Shown in pieces: positions 34,818 through 51,400 of a stretch of 64,000 bases of DNA. Below the pieces are notes generated by a model that did not search any database, was not told the origin of the DNA, and saw nothing but the letters and a program-made list of their open reading frames with translations. How positions within the stretch are numbered: the first letter of the stretch is position 1; the number at the start of each line of letters is the position of its first letter. Location: assembly GCF_036227225.1 (NCBI RefSeq), contig NZ_CP109444.1, positions 10,025,501-10,089,500 on the forward strand, written 5' to 3'. A program made the translations under genes and the position numbers. This DNA comes from Streptomyces sp. NBC_01478 (GTDB taxonomy: Bacteria > Actinomycetota > Actinomycetes > Streptomycetales > Streptomycetaceae).

Positions 34818-36503
34818 ATGGCTCCCCTGCAATACGACTTCGTCATCGTCGGCGGTGGATCCGCCGGCAGCGCACTGGCGAACCGGCTCTCCGCGGACCC
34901 GGCCCACCAGGTGCTGGTCCTGGAGGCCGGCCGGCCCGACTACCCGTGGGACGTCTTCATCCACATGCCGGCGGCTCTGACCTATCCGATCGGCAGCCGG
35001 TTCTACGACTGGAAGTACGAGTCGGAACCCGAGCCGCACATGGGCGACCGGCGCGTCTATCACGCGCGCGGCAAGGTGCTCGGCGGTTCCAGCAGCATCA
35101 ACGGCATGATCTTCCAGCGCGGCAACCCCATGGACTACGAGCGCTGGGCGGCCGACGCCGGCATGGAGAGCTGGGACTACGCGCACTGCCTGCCGTACTT
35201 CCGGCGGATGGAGAACTGCCTCGCGGCCGATCTCGACGACGAGTTCCGCGGCCACGACGGACCGCTCGTCCTCGAACGCGGGCCCGCCGGCAATCCGTTG
35301 TTCGGTGCGTTTCTCAACGCCGTGCAGGAAGCGGGCTATCCGCGCACCGACGACGTCAACGGCTACCAGCAGGAGGGCTTCGCGCCCTTCGACCGCAACG
35401 TCAGCCGGGGACGCCGACTGTCCGCTTCCAAGGCCTACTTGAAGCCCGTGCGGAAGCGGCCCAACCTCACCGTCACCACCCGCGCGATGGTCACCCGCGT
35501 CCTCTTCGAGGGCAAGAAGGCCGTCGGCGTCGAGTACCGGCACCGCGGCAAGGTCCGGCAGGTGCGCGCCCGCGAGGTCATCCTCTGCGGCGGCGCCATC
35601 AACTCCCCCCAGTTGCTTCAGCTTTCGGGCGTCGGCAACGCGGAGGAGCTGAGCGCGCTCGGCATCGACGTCGTCCACGATCTGCCGGGCGTCGGCGAGA
35701 ACATGCAGGACCACCTGGAGGTGTACATCCAGTACGCCTGCAAGCAACCCGTCTCCATGCAGCCGTACATGGCGAAGTGGCGCGCCCCCTTCATCGGCCT
35801 GCAGTGGCTCTTCCGCAAGGGGCCCGCCGCGACGAACCACTTCGAGGCGGGCGGGTTCGCCCGCAGCAACGAGGACGTCGACTATCCCAACCTGATGTTC
35901 CACTTCCTGCCCATCGCGGTCCGCTACGACGGCACGTCGCCGGCCGGCGGCCACGGGTATCAGGTGCACGTCGGGCCCATGTACTCCGACGCGATCGGCT
36001 CGGTGAAGATCAAGAGCAAGGATCCGCTGGAGCATCCGGCGCTGCGCTTCAACTACCTCTCCACGGAGCAGGACCGGCGTGAGTGGGTCGAGTCGATCCG
36101 GGTCGCCCGCAAGCTCCTCAACCAGCCGGCGCTCGCCCCCTACAACGACGGGGAGATCTCGCCGGGGCCGTCCGTGGAGAGCGACGAGGAGATCCTCGCG
36201 TGGGTTGCCAAGGAGGGGGAGACCGCTCTGCATCCGTCCTGTACGTGCAAGATGGGCACGGACGAGATGGCTGTCGTGGACCCCGGGAGCATGCGGGTGC
36301 ACGGTGTGGAGGGGCTGCGGGTCGTGGACGCGTCGGTGATGCCGTACGTGACCAACGGCAACATCTACGCGCCGGTGATGATGATCGCGGAGAAGGCGGC
36401 GGACCTGATCCTGGGCAAGGAGCCGCCGGCTCCGTCCGAGGCTGTGTACTACCGGCACCGTGACGCCCTGGGGGCTCCGCCCCCGAACCCCCGTCGGCCC
36501 TGA
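34818..36503 (+). CDS. betA: GMC-family choline dehydrogenase
   Basis: An FAD-dependent GMC oxidoreductase of 561 residues. It has [17 protein letters not shown] at the N-terminus, the GMC signature [18 protein letters not shown] near 84-101, and the C-terminal [10 protein letters not shown] and [23 protein letters not shown] typical of choline dehydrogenase. It converts choline to betaine aldehyde, which suits the aldehyde dehydrogenase and transporter nearby. GAGAG precedes the ATG. The last dozen codons (ending APPPNPRRP) and the stop come from a dispersed intergenic repeat, so the natural C-terminus has been replaced or extended. Another alcohol substrate is possible. Confidence 0.86.
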   Translation: MAPLQYDFVIVGGGSAGSALANRLSADPAHQVLVLEAGRPDYPWDVFIHMPAALTYPIGSRFYDWKYESEPEPHMGDRRVYHARGKVLGGSSSINGMIFQRGNPMDYERWAADAGMESWDYAHCLPYFRRMENCLAADLDDEFRGHDGPLVLERGPAGNPLFGAFLNAVQEAGYPRTDDVNGYQQEGFAPFDRNVSRGRRLSASKAYLKPVRKRPNLTVTTRAMVTRVLFEGKKAVGVEYRHRGKVRQVRAREVILCGGAINSPQLLQLSGVGNAEELSALGIDVVHDLPGVGENMQDHLEVYIQYACKQPVSMQPYMAKWRAPFIGLQWLFRKGPAATNHFEAGGFARSNEDVDYPNLMFHFLPIAVRYDGTSPAGGHGYQVHVGPMYSDAIGSVKIKSKDPLEHPALRFNYLSTEQDRREWVESIRVARKLLNQPALAPYNDGEISPGPSVESDEEILAWVAKEGETALHPSCTCKMGTDEMAVVDPGSMRVHGVEGLRVVDASVMPYVTNGNIYAPVMMIAEKAADLILGKEPPAPSEAVYYRHRDALGAPPPNPRRP

Positions 36504-36535
36504 AGGGGCCTTGTCCTCAAACGCCGGACGGGCTG
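36466..36535 (-). repeat. Dispersed 70-bp repeat, copy 1, overlapping the betA 3' end
   Basis: Read on the minus strand, this matches 48910-48980 on the plus strand at about 65 of 71 positions with one gap. It begins CAGCCCGTCCGGCGTTTGAG and includes GGGGGCGGAGCCCCC. The same type of element is widespread in streptomycete intergenic DNA. Here it supplies the last codons and stop of the choline dehydrogenase gene. Confidence 0.85.
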
Positions 36536-36559
36536 GATCGTCCCGTCCGGCGTTTGAGG
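36515..36559. terminator. Bidirectional hairpin terminator between betA and purU
   Basis: A perfect inverted repeat with 18-bp arms, CCTCAAACGCCGGACGGG at 36515-36532 and its complement at 36542-36559, around a 9-base loop. It lies between two convergent genes, so it can stop transcription from both sides. One arm is part of the dispersed repeat. Confidence 0.85.
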
Positions 36560-36591
36560 TGCGGCCGTCTAAGGCCGTATACAGCCCGCCC

Positions 36592-37464
36592 TCACCGGAA
36601 CACCACCGTACGGTTCCCGTACACCATCACCCTGCTCTCGCTGTGCCACTTCACCGCGTGCGCCAGCACCTGCGCCTCCACGTCCCGCCCCACCGTCACC
36701 AGCTCCTCCGGGTCGAGCGAGTGGTCCACCCGGACCACGTCCTGGTCGATGATCTGGCCCTCGTCCAGTTCCGGCGTGACGTAGTGCGCGGTGGCGCCCA
36801 CGAGCTTCACCCCTCGGTCGTACGCCTGCTGGTAGGGGCGGGCGCCCTTGAAGCTGGGCAGGAAGGAGTGGTGGATGTTGATGGCGTGGCCCTCCAGTTG
36901 CTTGCAGAGGTCGTCGGAGAGGATCTGCATATAGCGGGCCAGGACCACCAGGTCGATGTCCAACTCCCTTACCAGTTCGAGGAGTTGCGCTTCCGCGTCG
37001 GCCTTCGTGTCCCTGGTGACCGGGATGTGGTGGAAGGGGATGCCGTAGGTCTCGGCGAGGCCCTCGAAGTCGCGGTGGTTGGAGACGATCGCGGGGATCT
37101 CGATGTTGAGGGCGCCGGTGCGCCTGCGGAAGAGCAGGTCGTTCAGGCAGTGGCCGAACTTGGACACCATGATCAGGGTCCTGGTCGGGGTCGCGGCGTC
37201 CCGGAGGGTCCAGGAGATGCGGTAGGCCTCGGCGACCGGACCGAATCGGTAACGCAGTGTTTTCAGGTCGGCGTTTGGATCGGAAACGTCGAAGTGGACC
37301 CTCATGAAGAAGCGGCCCTTGAGCCGATCATCGAATTGCTGGCTTTCGAGGATGTTGCCGGAGTTCCGGACGAGAAAGCCGCTCACGGCATGGACCAGTC
37401 CGGCGCTGTCCGGACACGAGAGAGTGAGGACGAATTCGCGGCCAGGGTGCGGTCGAGGGGACAT
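36592..37464 (-). CDS. purU: Formyltetrahydrofolate deformylase
   Basis: A 290-residue enzyme that hydrolyses 10-formyl-THF to THF and formate. The N-terminal ACT-type domain begins with FVLTLSCPDSAGLVHAVSGFL. The C-terminal formyltransferase-fold domain has MVSKFGHCLNDLL, the catalytic INIHHSFLPSFKGA and the Asp of GATAHYVTPELDEGQII. GGAGG lies six bases before the ATG. In this cluster it would free THF for the methylene-THF-producing dimethylglycine and sarcosine oxidases. It is divergent from the aldehyde dehydrogenase gene, with two operator pairs in the gap. Confidence 0.95.
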   Translation of the reverse strand: MSPRPHPGREFVLTLSCPDSAGLVHAVSGFLVRNSGNILESQQFDDRLKGRFFMRVHFDVSDPNADLKTLRYRFGPVAEAYRISWTLRDAATPTRTLIMVSKFGHCLNDLLFRRRTGALNIEIPAIVSNHRDFEGLAETYGIPFHHIPVTRDTKADAEAQLLELVRELDIDLVVLARYMQILSDDLCKQLEGHAINIHHSFLPSFKGARPYQQAYDRGVKLVGATAHYVTPELDEGQIIDQDVVRVDHSLDPEELVTVGRDVEAQVLAHAVKWHSESRVMVYGNRTVVFR

Positions 37465-37491
37465 GGGCGGCCTCCGTCGGTGCGTCAGGCT

Positions 37492-37527
37492 GGTGCGTAT
37501 CGCACAACTTGGTGAGCGATACGCAAC
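37492..37527. promoter_or_regulatory. Tandem operator pair F upstream of purU
   Basis: GGTGC-gtatcgc-ACAAC at 37492-37508 and GGTGA-gcgatac-GCAAC at 37511-37527, 19 bp apart. Together they form a larger perfect inverted repeat, TGCGTATCGC and GCGATACGCA, around 12 bases. The pair starts 28 bases upstream of the purU ATG. Confidence 0.68.
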
Positions 37528-37636
37528 ATGGTTGGGCCGGGCGCCGCTCGCGGTCAAGAGGCGGCCGGGCAATGGGCCGCATGGCGAAATCGTCATCTGC
37601 CAACCCCTTGACGTATGTCTGCACATTCGCCAGGGT

Positions 37637-37672
37637 GTTCCACCACAAGCAATACGGTGCACGATGCGCAAC
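37637..37672. promoter_or_regulatory. Tandem operator pair G upstream of betB
   Basis: GTTCC-accacaa-GCAAT at 37637-37653 and GGTGC-acgatgc-GCAAC at 37656-37672, again 19 bp start to start, ending 25 bases before the GTG start of the aldehyde dehydrogenase. The divergent gap therefore holds one pair per gene. Confidence 0.6.
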
Positions 37673-37697
37673 GAAATTCGCTCGAAGGGCTCCACAC

Positions 37698-40275
<2,578 letters not shown>

Positions 40276-40276
<1 letters not shown>

Positions 40277-42282
40277 TGACCGTCGCCGTGGAGAAACCGG
40301 AACCCGCATCGCAAGTCGCGGACGCCGTACCGGACTTGAAGGGCCCGCGACGCAAGGTCACCCGGCCCATGATGGTGGGCGCCATCCTCGTCGTGTGGCT
40401 GGTGCTGTTCGCCGTGCTGCGCGGGAAGCAGACGCTGACGCTCGCGGCGGCCGATCTCACCGGACTGCACCGGTGGTTCAACGACCTCAACGACTCGGTC
40501 GGCGCCAACCGCAACTCCAACCCGCTCTTCCTCTACTTCTTCAACGAGATCCGCCTCGTCATCGACAACCTGGTGACCTTCGTCCAGGACCTGATCTCGC
40601 AGCCGAGCGGCGACCGGCCGGTGCCGCAGGTCGGCTGGCTCGGGGTCGTCGGCATCGCCGGCCTCGCGTCCTGGGCCGTCGGCAACTGGCGGGTCGCGCT
40701 CCTCGCCATGGCCGGCTTCGCCTTCTTCGGGCTCCAGGGGCTGTGGCAGGAGAGCATGGACACCCTGGCGCTCACCCTCTCCGCCGTGCTCGTGGCGCTG
40801 GTGTTCGCGATCCCGCTGGGGGTGTGGGCGGGGCTGTCCGACCGGTTCAACCGGATCATCACGCCCTTCCTCGACTTCATGCAGACGATGCCGACCTTCG
40901 TCTACCTGGCTCCCCTCACCCTGATCTTCCTCATCGGCCCGGCCTCCGCCGTGATCGCCACGGTGATCTACGCGGCCCCGCCCGCGATCCGCATCACCGC
41001 GCACGGCATCCGCAACGTCCCGGAGACGACCGTAGAAGCGGCCGACTCGATGGGCTCGACGCGGTGGCAGTCGCTGCTGAAAGTGCTGCTGCCGATGGCC
41101 AAGCGGACCGTGGTGATGGGCGTCAACCAGACCATCATGGCCGCCCTCGCGATGGTCACCATCGCGGCCCTGATCGACGCGCCCGGCCTCGGCAAGACCG
41201 TCATGCAGGCCCTCCAGTCGCTCGACGTCGGTACGGCCTTCAACGCGGGCCTGGCGATCGTGATCATGGCCATCGTCCTCGACCGGGTCACCACCGCGTC
41301 CAGCACGCGCGCGGAACAGGCCCGCAACTCGTCCGGCCGCTTCCTCAAGTGGCGCCGCCCGCTGCTCGGTTCGGGCGCGGTGGTCGCCGTGGTGCTGATC
41401 TATCTGTCGCACACCTACCTGTGGGCGGCGCAGTTCCCCGGCGACGGCACCACGGGCACGCATATCGCCAACGCGGCCGACAGCGTGACGACTTGGGCGC
41501 AGGACAATCTCTCCGGCATCACCAACGCCTTCCGGGACGCGATCACCAACGGTCTGCTCAACCCGTTCCAGTCGCTGCTCACCGACTCCCCGTGGTGGCT
41601 CGTCGGCGCGGCCCTGATCGGCATCGGCGTGGTCGTCGGCGGCTGGCGCTCCGGGATCACAACTGCCGTGTGTGTGGGGCTGCTTGTGGGCACCGGCGTG
41701 TGGTCGGACGCGATGACGACGCTGGCCTCGACCGTCGTGGCGACCGTGATCGTGATGCTGCTCGGCATCGCCTTCGGGGTGTGGATGGGGCGCAGCGCGA
41801 TGGTGGACCGGCTGTTGCGGCCCACGCTGGACGCGGCGCAGGTCATGCCGCCGTTCGTCTATCTCGTGCCGTTCCTGGCGCTGTTCGGCGCGACGCGCTT
41901 CACCGCGATCGTCGCCGCCGTCGTGTACGCCGTACCGGTCGCCATCAAGATCACCGCCGACGGGGTGCGGGCCGTGCCCGAGACCACCGTCGAGGCGGCC
42001 ACCGCGGCCGGCTGCAACACGTGGCAGATCATCACCAAGGTTCAACTCCCGATGGCACGCAGCGCCCTGACCCTCGCGACCAACCAGGGCCTGATCTATG
42101 TGCTGTCGATGGTTGTTGTGGGCGGCCTGGTGGGAGCCGGCGCCCTCGGCTACGACGTCGTGGCCGGATTCTCCCAGAGCGAGCTGTACGGCAAGGGGTT
42201 GGCGGCGGGGCTGGCCATCGTCCTGCTCGGAGTCATGTTCGACCGGATCACTCAGGCGGCCGCGCGCCGAACCAGCGCTTAA
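40276..42282 (+). CDS. Fused tandem permease of the betaine ABC transporter
   Basis: A 668-residue protein holding two complete OpuAB/ProW-like permease domains. Each has several membrane helices and its own EAA loop: EAADSMGSTRWQSLLKVLLP near 255 and EAATAAGCNTWQIITKVQLP near 575. A single polypeptide would thus replace the usual permease homodimer. A hydrophilic periplasmic stretch around 375-430 joins the halves. It is coupled to the ATPase gene, and the binding-protein gene follows after 15 bases. Confidence 0.92.
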
Positions 42283-42297
42283 AAGGAGCACGACACC

Positions 42298-43269
42298 ATG
42301 GCAAGACACTGGCGAACCGGCGCGGCCGGCCTGGCCGTCCTCGGCCTCACCCTCACCGCCTGCGGCGGGGCGAAGGTCGGCGACACGTCCTCGGGCTCGG
42401 GCAGCAGCTCGGGCAGCTCGGCGAAGTGCGGGACCTTCAACCTCGCGGTCAACCCGTGGGTGGGCTACGAGGCGGACGCGGCGGTCGTCGCGTACGTCGC
42501 GCAGCAAAAACTCGGCTGTACGGTCGAGAAGAAGGACCTGAAAGAGGAGATCGCCTGGCAGGGCTTCGGCACCGGCGAGGTCGACGCGGTCCTGGAGAAC
42601 TGGGGCCACGACGACCTCAAGAAGAAGTACATCACCGGCCAGAAGACCGCCGTCGAGGCCGGCCAGACCGGCAACAAAGGCATCATCGGCTGGTACGTAC
42701 CGCCGTGGCTCGCCAAGGCCCACCCCGACATCCTGAACTACAAGAACCTCAACAAGTACGCGTCCAAGTTCAAGACCTCCGAGTCGGGCGGCAAGGGCCA
42801 ACTCCTCGACGGCGACCCGTCGTACGTCACCAACGACGCCGCGCTGGTGAAGAACCTGAAGCTGGACTTCAAGGTGGTGTACGCGGGCAGCGAGACCGCG
42901 CTCATCCAGGCCTTCCGCACCGCCGAGAAGAACAAGCAGTGGGTCATCGGCTACTTCTACGAGCCGCAGTGGTTCCTGTCCGAGGTGGCGCTCAAGAAGG
43001 TGTCGTTGCCCGCGTACACGACGGGCTGTGACGCGGTCGCCTCGAAGATCGCCTGTGACTATCCGGTCTACGACCTCGACAAGATCGTCAGCGCGAAGTT
43101 CGCCAAGTCGGGCAGCCCCGCCTACAACCTGGTGAAGAACTTCAACTGGACGAACGAGGACCAGAACACCGTCGCCAAGTACATAGCGCAGGACAAGCTG
43201 TCCGACGACGCGGCGGCGAAGAAGTGGGTCGACGCCAACCAGGCCAAGGTGGACGCCTGGCTCAAGTAG
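42298..43269 (+). CDS. Glycine betaine/choline-binding lipoprotein
   Basis: A solute-binding lipoprotein of 323 residues. The lipobox is LTAC with Cys22, followed by a Ser/Gly linker. The mature part matches the OpuAC type: LAVNPWVGYEADAAV, GEVDAVLENWGHDD, and later GYFYEPQWF. Tryptophans and tyrosines in these segments are expected to form the aromatic cage for the quaternary ammonium group. AAAAGGAG precedes the ATG. It is the last gene of the transporter operon, closed by a strong hairpin. Confidence 0.94.
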   Translation: MARHWRTGAAGLAVLGLTLTACGGAKVGDTSSGSGSSSGSSAKCGTFNLAVNPWVGYEADAAVVAYVAQQKLGCTVEKKDLKEEIAWQGFGTGEVDAVLENWGHDDLKKKYITGQKTAVEAGQTGNKGIIGWYVPPWLAKAHPDILNYKNLNKYASKFKTSESGGKGQLLDGDPSYVTNDAALVKNLKLDFKVVYAGSETALIQAFRTAEKNKQWVIGYFYEPQWFLSEVALKKVSLPAYTTGCDAVASKIACDYPVYDLDKIVSAKFAKSGSPAYNLVKNFNWTNEDQNTVAKYIAQDKLSDDAAAKKWVDANQAKVDAWLK

Positions 43270-43292
43270 CCGTAGCGGGAACCCGGTTGACC

Positions 43293-43338
43293 ATGCCCGG
43301 TGGGCGGTGCGCGCAGGTGCGTACCGCCCACCGGGCAT
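43293..43338 (+). terminator. Hairpin terminator after the betaine transporter operon
   Basis: Perfect 16-bp arms, ATGCCCGGTGGGCGGT at 43293-43308 and its complement at 43323-43338, around a 14-base loop. It begins 24 bases after the binding-protein stop. There is no clear T-run, as is usual in streptomycetes. Confidence 0.85.
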
Positions 43339-43421
43339 CGCCGTTCTCCGGCCGGTGCTCAGGGGTGTCGTCCGACGTCACGGGACCCCTTGACACCCGC
43401 TCCTCGCGCCGGGCACATTGA

Positions 43422-45925
<2,504 letters not shown>

Positions 45926-45946
45926 CCGGAAGGACGCGAACTCCGA

Positions 45947-47257
45947 ATGAACGCGCTGAACACCCCGTTGGCGGAACTGGACCCCGAGGTCCACGCCGCG
46001 CTCCGCGCCGAACTGCACCGCCAGCAGTCCACGTTGGAGATGATCGCCTCCGAGAACTTCGCACCCTCCGCCGTACTGGAGGCGCAGGGCTCGGTCCTCA
46101 CCAACAAGTACGCGGAGGGCTACCCCGGCCGCCGTTACTACGGCGGCTGCGAACACGTCGACGTCACCGAGCGGTTGGCCATCGAGCGCGTCAAGTCGCT
46201 CTTCGGCGCGGGCTACGCGAATGTCCAGCCGCACTCGGGAGCCCAGGCCAACACGGCGGTCTTCTTCGCGCTGTTGAAGCCCGGCGACACGATCCTCGGC
46301 CTCGACCTCGCACACGGCGGCCACCTCACCCACGGCATGCGCCTCAACTACAGCGGCAAGATGCTGAACGTGGTGCCGTACCACGTCTCCGAGACCGACA
46401 ACCTGGTCGACATGGACGAGGTGGAGCGCCTCGCCAAGGAGCACGGTCCCAAGATGATCATCGCGGGCTGGTCGGCGTATCCACGGCAGTTGGACTTCGC
46501 GGCCTTCCGGCGGATCGCCGACGAGGTGGGCGCGCTGCTGATGGTCGACATGGCGCACTTCGCGGGGCTGGTGGCAGCAGGGCTGCACCCCAACCCCGTC
46601 CCACACGCACACGTGACCACGACCACGACGCACAAGACGCTGGGCGGCCCGCGCGGCGGAGTCGTCCTCACCAACGAGGCCGACCTCGCCAAGAAGATCA
46701 ACTCGGCGGTGTTCCCCGGCATGCAGGGCGGCCCGCTGGAGCACGTCATCGCCGCGAAGGCGGTGTCGTTCAAGGTCGCGGCCTCACCCGAGTTCGCCGA
46801 ACGCCAGGCCCGCACACTCGCCGGCTCCCGCATCCTCGCCGAACGCCTCACCCGCGCCGACGTGGCCGCCACCGGGGCCAAGGTCCTCACCGGCGGCACG
46901 GACGTCCACCTGGTCGTGGTCGACCTGCGCGACTCCGAGTTGGACGGCAGACAGGCGGAAGACCTCCTCCACGGGATCGGCATCACCGTCAACCGCAACG
47001 CCGTGCCCTTCGACCCGCGCCCGCCCATGGTCACGTCGGGACTGCGCATCGGCACCCCCGCACTGGCCACGCGAGGCTTCACCGAGGAGGACTTCGCCGA
47101 AGTCTCCGACGTGATCGCGCGAGCCCTCCAACCGGCCCCCGACATAAGCGACTTGCGCGCCCGCACCGAGGCGCTGGCGGCGAAGCACCCGCTCTACCCG
47201 CACCTGTCAGCCGTAGCAGAAGAGGCTGTTCCAGAGGAAGCCGGAGACGCCCGATGA
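45947..47257 (+). CDS. glyA: Serine hydroxymethyltransferase
   Basis: A PLP enzyme of 436 residues interconverting glycine plus methylene-THF and serine. It has [32 protein letters not shown], and the PLP Lys at 230 in [15 protein letters not shown]. Its position between two methylene-THF-generating oxidases shows its job: glycine and one-carbon units released from betaine become serine. Likely a pathway-specific copy in addition to the housekeeping gene elsewhere. It overlaps the sarcosine oxidase beta gene (ATGA). Confidence 0.96.
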   Translation: MNALNTPLAELDPEVHAALRAELHRQQSTLEMIASENFAPSAVLEAQGSVLTNKYAEGYPGRRYYGGCEHVDVTERLAIERVKSLFGAGYANVQPHSGAQANTAVFFALLKPGDTILGLDLAHGGHLTHGMRLNYSGKMLNVVPYHVSETDNLVDMDEVERLAKEHGPKMIIAGWSAYPRQLDFAAFRRIADEVGALLMVDMAHFAGLVAAGLHPNPVPHAHVTTTTTHKTLGGPRGGVVLTNEADLAKKINSAVFPGMQGGPLEHVIAAKAVSFKVAASPEFAERQARTLAGSRILAERLTRADVAATGAKVLTGGTDVHLVVVDLRDSELDGRQAEDLLHGIGITVNRNAVPFDPRPPMVTSGLRIGTPALATRGFTEEDFAEVSDVIARALQPAPDISDLRARTEALAAKHPLYPHLSAVAEEAVPEEAGDAR

Positions 47258-48486
47258 GCCCCCGTACGCCCGGCGCCGACCTCCCCGAACACCCCGACTG
47301 GCTCTGGCGCACCCCCGAGCCGAAACGCTCGTACGACGTGATCGTGGTCGGCGGCGGAGGCCACGGCCTGGCCACCGCGCACTACTTGGCGAAGAACCAC
47401 GGCATCACGAACGTCGCGGTGCTGGAGAAGGGCTGGCTCGCGGGCGGCAACATGGCCCGCAACACCACGATCATCCGCTCCAACTACCTCTGGGACGAGA
47501 GCGCGGGCATCTACGAGCACGCGCTGAAGCTCTGGGAGGGACTGGAGGAGGAACTCGACTACCCGATCCTCTTCTCCCAGCGCGGAGTGCTCAACCTCGC
47601 CCACAGCCTCCAGGACGTCCGCGACAGCGTGCGCCGAGTCGAGGCGAACCGCCTCAACGGTGTGGACGCGGAGTGGCTCGACGAACGGCAGGTCAAGGAG
47701 GTCTGCCCGATCGTCAACATCTCGCCGGACGTGCGCTATCCGGTGATGGGGGCCACCTATCAACCACGCGCGGGCATCGCCAAACACGACCACGTCGCCT
47801 GGGGCCTGGCCCGCTCGGCGGACGCCGCAGGTATCGACATCATCCAGAACTGCGAAGTCACCGGCCTGGACATCGTCGGCGGCAGGGTGGTCGGCGTACA
47901 GACGACACTCGGCCCGATAGCGGCGGGCAAGGTGGCACTCTGCTCGGCCGGCCACACCTCCGTCCTCGCGGCCATGGCGGGCATCCAACTCCCGCTCCAG
48001 AGCCACCCGTTGCAGGCACTGGTGTCGGAGCTGCTGGAACCGGTCCACCCCACGGTCGTCATGTCCAACGCGGTCCACGTGTACGTAAGCCAGGCGCACA
48101 AGGGCGAGTTGGTGATGGGCGCGGGCATCGACTCGTACAACTCCTACACCCAGCGCGGCGCGTTCCACATCATCGAGGAGCAGATGGCGGCGGCCCTGGA
48201 ACTCTTCCCGGTCTTCGCCCGCGCGCACGTCCTGCGCACCTGGGGCGGCATCGTCGACGTCACCCCCGACGCCTCACCGATAGTCGGCCTCACTCCGGTC
48301 AACAACCTCTACCTGAACTGCGGTTGGGGAACCGGAGGCTTCAAGGCCACTCCGGGCGTCGGCTGGGTCTACGCCCACACCATCGCCCACGACACGCCTC
48401 ACCACCTCAACGCCCCCTTCTCGCTCGACCGTTTCACCACCGGCGCGCTCGTCGACGAGCACGGCGCCGCCGCGGTGGCCCACTAG
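47254..48486 (+). CDS. soxB: Sarcosine oxidase beta subunit
   Basis: A 410-residue flavoprotein, the FAD/FMN-carrying subunit of heterotetrameric sarcosine oxidase. It has [22 protein letters not shown] near 28-49, [17 protein letters not shown], and the late [14 protein letters not shown] segment. The enzyme oxidises sarcosine to glycine, giving methylene-THF and hydrogen peroxide. ATG overlaps the glyA stop, and the delta-alpha gene starts 11 bases after its stop. Gene order B, D, A, G is the classic one. Confidence 0.96.
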   Translation: MSPRTPGADLPEHPDWLWRTPEPKRSYDVIVVGGGGHGLATAHYLAKNHGITNVAVLEKGWLAGGNMARNTTIIRSNYLWDESAGIYEHALKLWEGLEEELDYPILFSQRGVLNLAHSLQDVRDSVRRVEANRLNGVDAEWLDERQVKEVCPIVNISPDVRYPVMGATYQPRAGIAKHDHVAWGLARSADAAGIDIIQNCEVTGLDIVGGRVVGVQTTLGPIAAGKVALCSAGHTSVLAAMAGIQLPLQSHPLQALVSELLEPVHPTVVMSNAVHVYVSQAHKGELVMGAGIDSYNSYTQRGAFHIIEEQMAAALELFPVFARAHVLRTWGGIVDVTPDASPIVGLTPVNNLYLNCGWGTGGFKATPGVGWVYAHTIAHDTPHHLNAPFSLDRFTTGALVDEHGAAAVAH

Positions 48487-48497
48487 GGAGCCCAACC

Positions 48498-51400
48498 ATG
48501 CTGCTGATCCCCTGCCCCTGGTGCGGGCCCCGCGACGAAGCCGAGTTCCACTACGGCGGCCAGGCCCACGTGGCCTACCCGGAGGCCCCGTCCGACCTGA
48601 CCGACGAGGAGTGGGCCCGCTACCTCTTCTTCCGCGCCAACCCCAAGGGCCCGTTCGCGGAACGCTGGAGCCACGCGGCGGGCTGCCGCCGCTGGTTCAA
48701 CGCGGTACGGGACACGGCGACGAACGAGATCCTGAGTGTGTACCGGGCGGGGGAGCCGCGACCGGAGGCCAGTGATTTCGGGACTGCGGCTGGGCGTCAG
48801 GCGCCTTCGCAGCCAGGTCAGGCATCCTCAGCCGGTCCGGCAACTTCGCAGCCAGGCACGTCACTTCCAGCAGGTCCGGCGCCGACTTTTCAGCAAGGGT
48901 CCGCACCCTCAGCCCGTCCGGCGTTTGAGGACGAGGCCCTTTCGGGGCCGACGGGGGTCCAGGGGGCGGAGCCCCCTGGGAGCGGGGTCGAAGGGGCAGA
49001 GCCCCTGGAGGACGGGACGGGTAGGGGCGGCGGGGGCGCCGCATCCATCAGCGGCTCTGCCGCGGGCCATCCGTTCCGCCACCCCACCCACGGCCGAATC
49101 CACCGAGACACCCCCCTCACCTTCACCTTCGACGGCACCGAATACACGGGCTACAAAGGCGACACACTCGCCTCCGCCCTCCTCGCCAACGGCATCATCC
49201 AAACCGGCACCAGCATCAAACTCGGCCGCCCCCGAGGCATCTTCACGGCCGGAGTCGAAGAACCCAACGCGGTCATCCAGATAGAGGCCCCGTTCCCCGA
49301 GCCGATGCTCCCCGCGACCACGGTCGAGCTCTACGACGGCCTGGTGGCGACCAGCCTCCCCGGCCAGGGCCGCCTCGCCACCATCCCCGACCCCGCCCGC
49401 TACGACGCGGTCCACGCCCACTGCGACCTCCTGATCGTGGGCGCGGGCCCGGCCGGCCTCGCAGCCGCCGCGGCGGCAGCCCGCAGCGGAGCCCGAGTCA
49501 TCCTCGCCGACGACCGCCCCGAACTGGGCGGCAGCCTCCTCGACACGGCCCAACTCCTCGACTGGGTGACGGAGTTGAGCGAGGAACTCGGCACCGCCCC
49601 CGACGTACGCGTACTGCCCCGTACCACCGTCTTCGGCCACTACGACGACAACCACCTCCTCGCCGTGGAACGCCGCACCAACCACCTCGGCGCAGCGGCC
49701 CCCACCCGCGTCTCCCGCGAACGCGTCTGGCGCATCCGAGCCCGCCGAGTCGTCCTCGCAACGGGCGCGCACGAACGCTCACTTGCCTTCGCGGACAACG
49801 ACCGCCCCGGAGTGATGCTCGCCGCCTCGGCCCGCGCCTACGTCAACCGCTACGGTGTCCTGCCCGGCCGGCAGGCCGTGGTCCTCACCACCAACGACAG
49901 TGCGTACGCGGCCGCGTTGGACCTCGCGGCAGCCGGAATCCGCATCGCGGCGATCGTGGACACCCGCCCGTCCGCCCCCGAGGAGTGGGCACGCCGAGCC
50001 CGCGAGGCCGGCATCGAGGTGCTGACCGGACACGCGGTGGCCGGTACCGAGGGCGCCCCGCGACTCACCGCCGTGACGGTCGCCCCGTACGGCGAGACCA
50101 CGGGCACGACACGGCACTTCGCGACCGACCTCCTCCTGGTCTCCGGCGGCTGGAACCCGGTCGCCCACCTCTACAGCCAGGCAGGCGGCAAACTGCGCTA
50201 CGACGACACCCTCGGTTCCTTCGTCCCCGACACCTGCCGCCAGGCGGTCGAGGTCGCGGGCAGCGCGAACGGGGCGTCGGACCTGACCGAAGCCCTCGCG
50301 CAGGGCGCGTCCGCGGGCGCCCGCGCGATCGAGGCCGAGGGCTACACCGCCGAGGCACCGAACCTGCCCCAGGCGCCCACCGAACCCGACGCCACCCCCG
50401 CCATGCAGGTCTTCCTGGTCCCGTCCGCCACCGACGCCCCCCGCTTCGTGGACCTCCAACGCGACGTCACCGCGGCCGACTTGACCCGGGCCACATCCGC
50501 CGGCCTCACCTCCGTCGAGCACACCAAGCGGTACACGACGGCCGGTACGGCCAACGACCAGGGCAAGACCTCGGGCGTCCTGGCCAGTGGCGTGGTCGCC
50601 GAACTCCTCGGCGTGGACGTGTCGTTGCTCGGCACGACGACATTCCGACCGCCCTACACGCCCGTCTCCTTCGCCACCCTCGCCGGCCGCGACCGGGGCG
50701 CGCTGCACGACCCGATCCGTACGACCGCGCTGCACGACTGGCACGTCATGCAGGGCGCCCTGTTCGAGAACGTCGGCCAGTGGAAGCGCCCTTGGTACTA
50801 CCCGCAGGGCGGCGAGGACATGGAGGCCGCGGTCCTGCGCGAGTGCGCGGCGGCCCGCGAGGGTGTCGCCTTCATGGACGGCTCCACCCTCGGCAAGATC
50901 GACGTACAGGGCCCGGACGCGCCTGTCTTCCTCGACCGGCTCTACACCAACATGATGAGCAACCTGAAGGTCGGCATGATCCGTTACGGCGTCATGTGCC
51001 GCCCGGACGGCATGGTCCTCGACGACGGCACCGCCATCCGCCTCGCGCCGGACCGCTACCTGGTCACCACGACCACGGGCAACGCGGCCGCCGTACTGGA
51101 CTGGATGGAGGAGTGGCACCAGACCGAGTGGCCCGAACTCCGCGTCCACTGCGCCTCGGTGACCGAGCAGTGGGCCACCGTCGCCCTGGTCGGCCCCCGC
51201 TCCCGCGAGGTGCTCGGCTCGCTCGCGCCCCAACTGGCCGTCGGCAACGACGACTTCCCGTTCATGGCCTGGCGGGACACCACCGTCGCCGGCATCGAGG
51301 CCAGGGTGTGCCGGATCAGCTTCTCCGGTGAACTCGCCTACGAGATCAACGTGTCGCCGTGGGAGGCCCTCGCCCTGTGGGAGGCGCTGTACGAGGCCGG

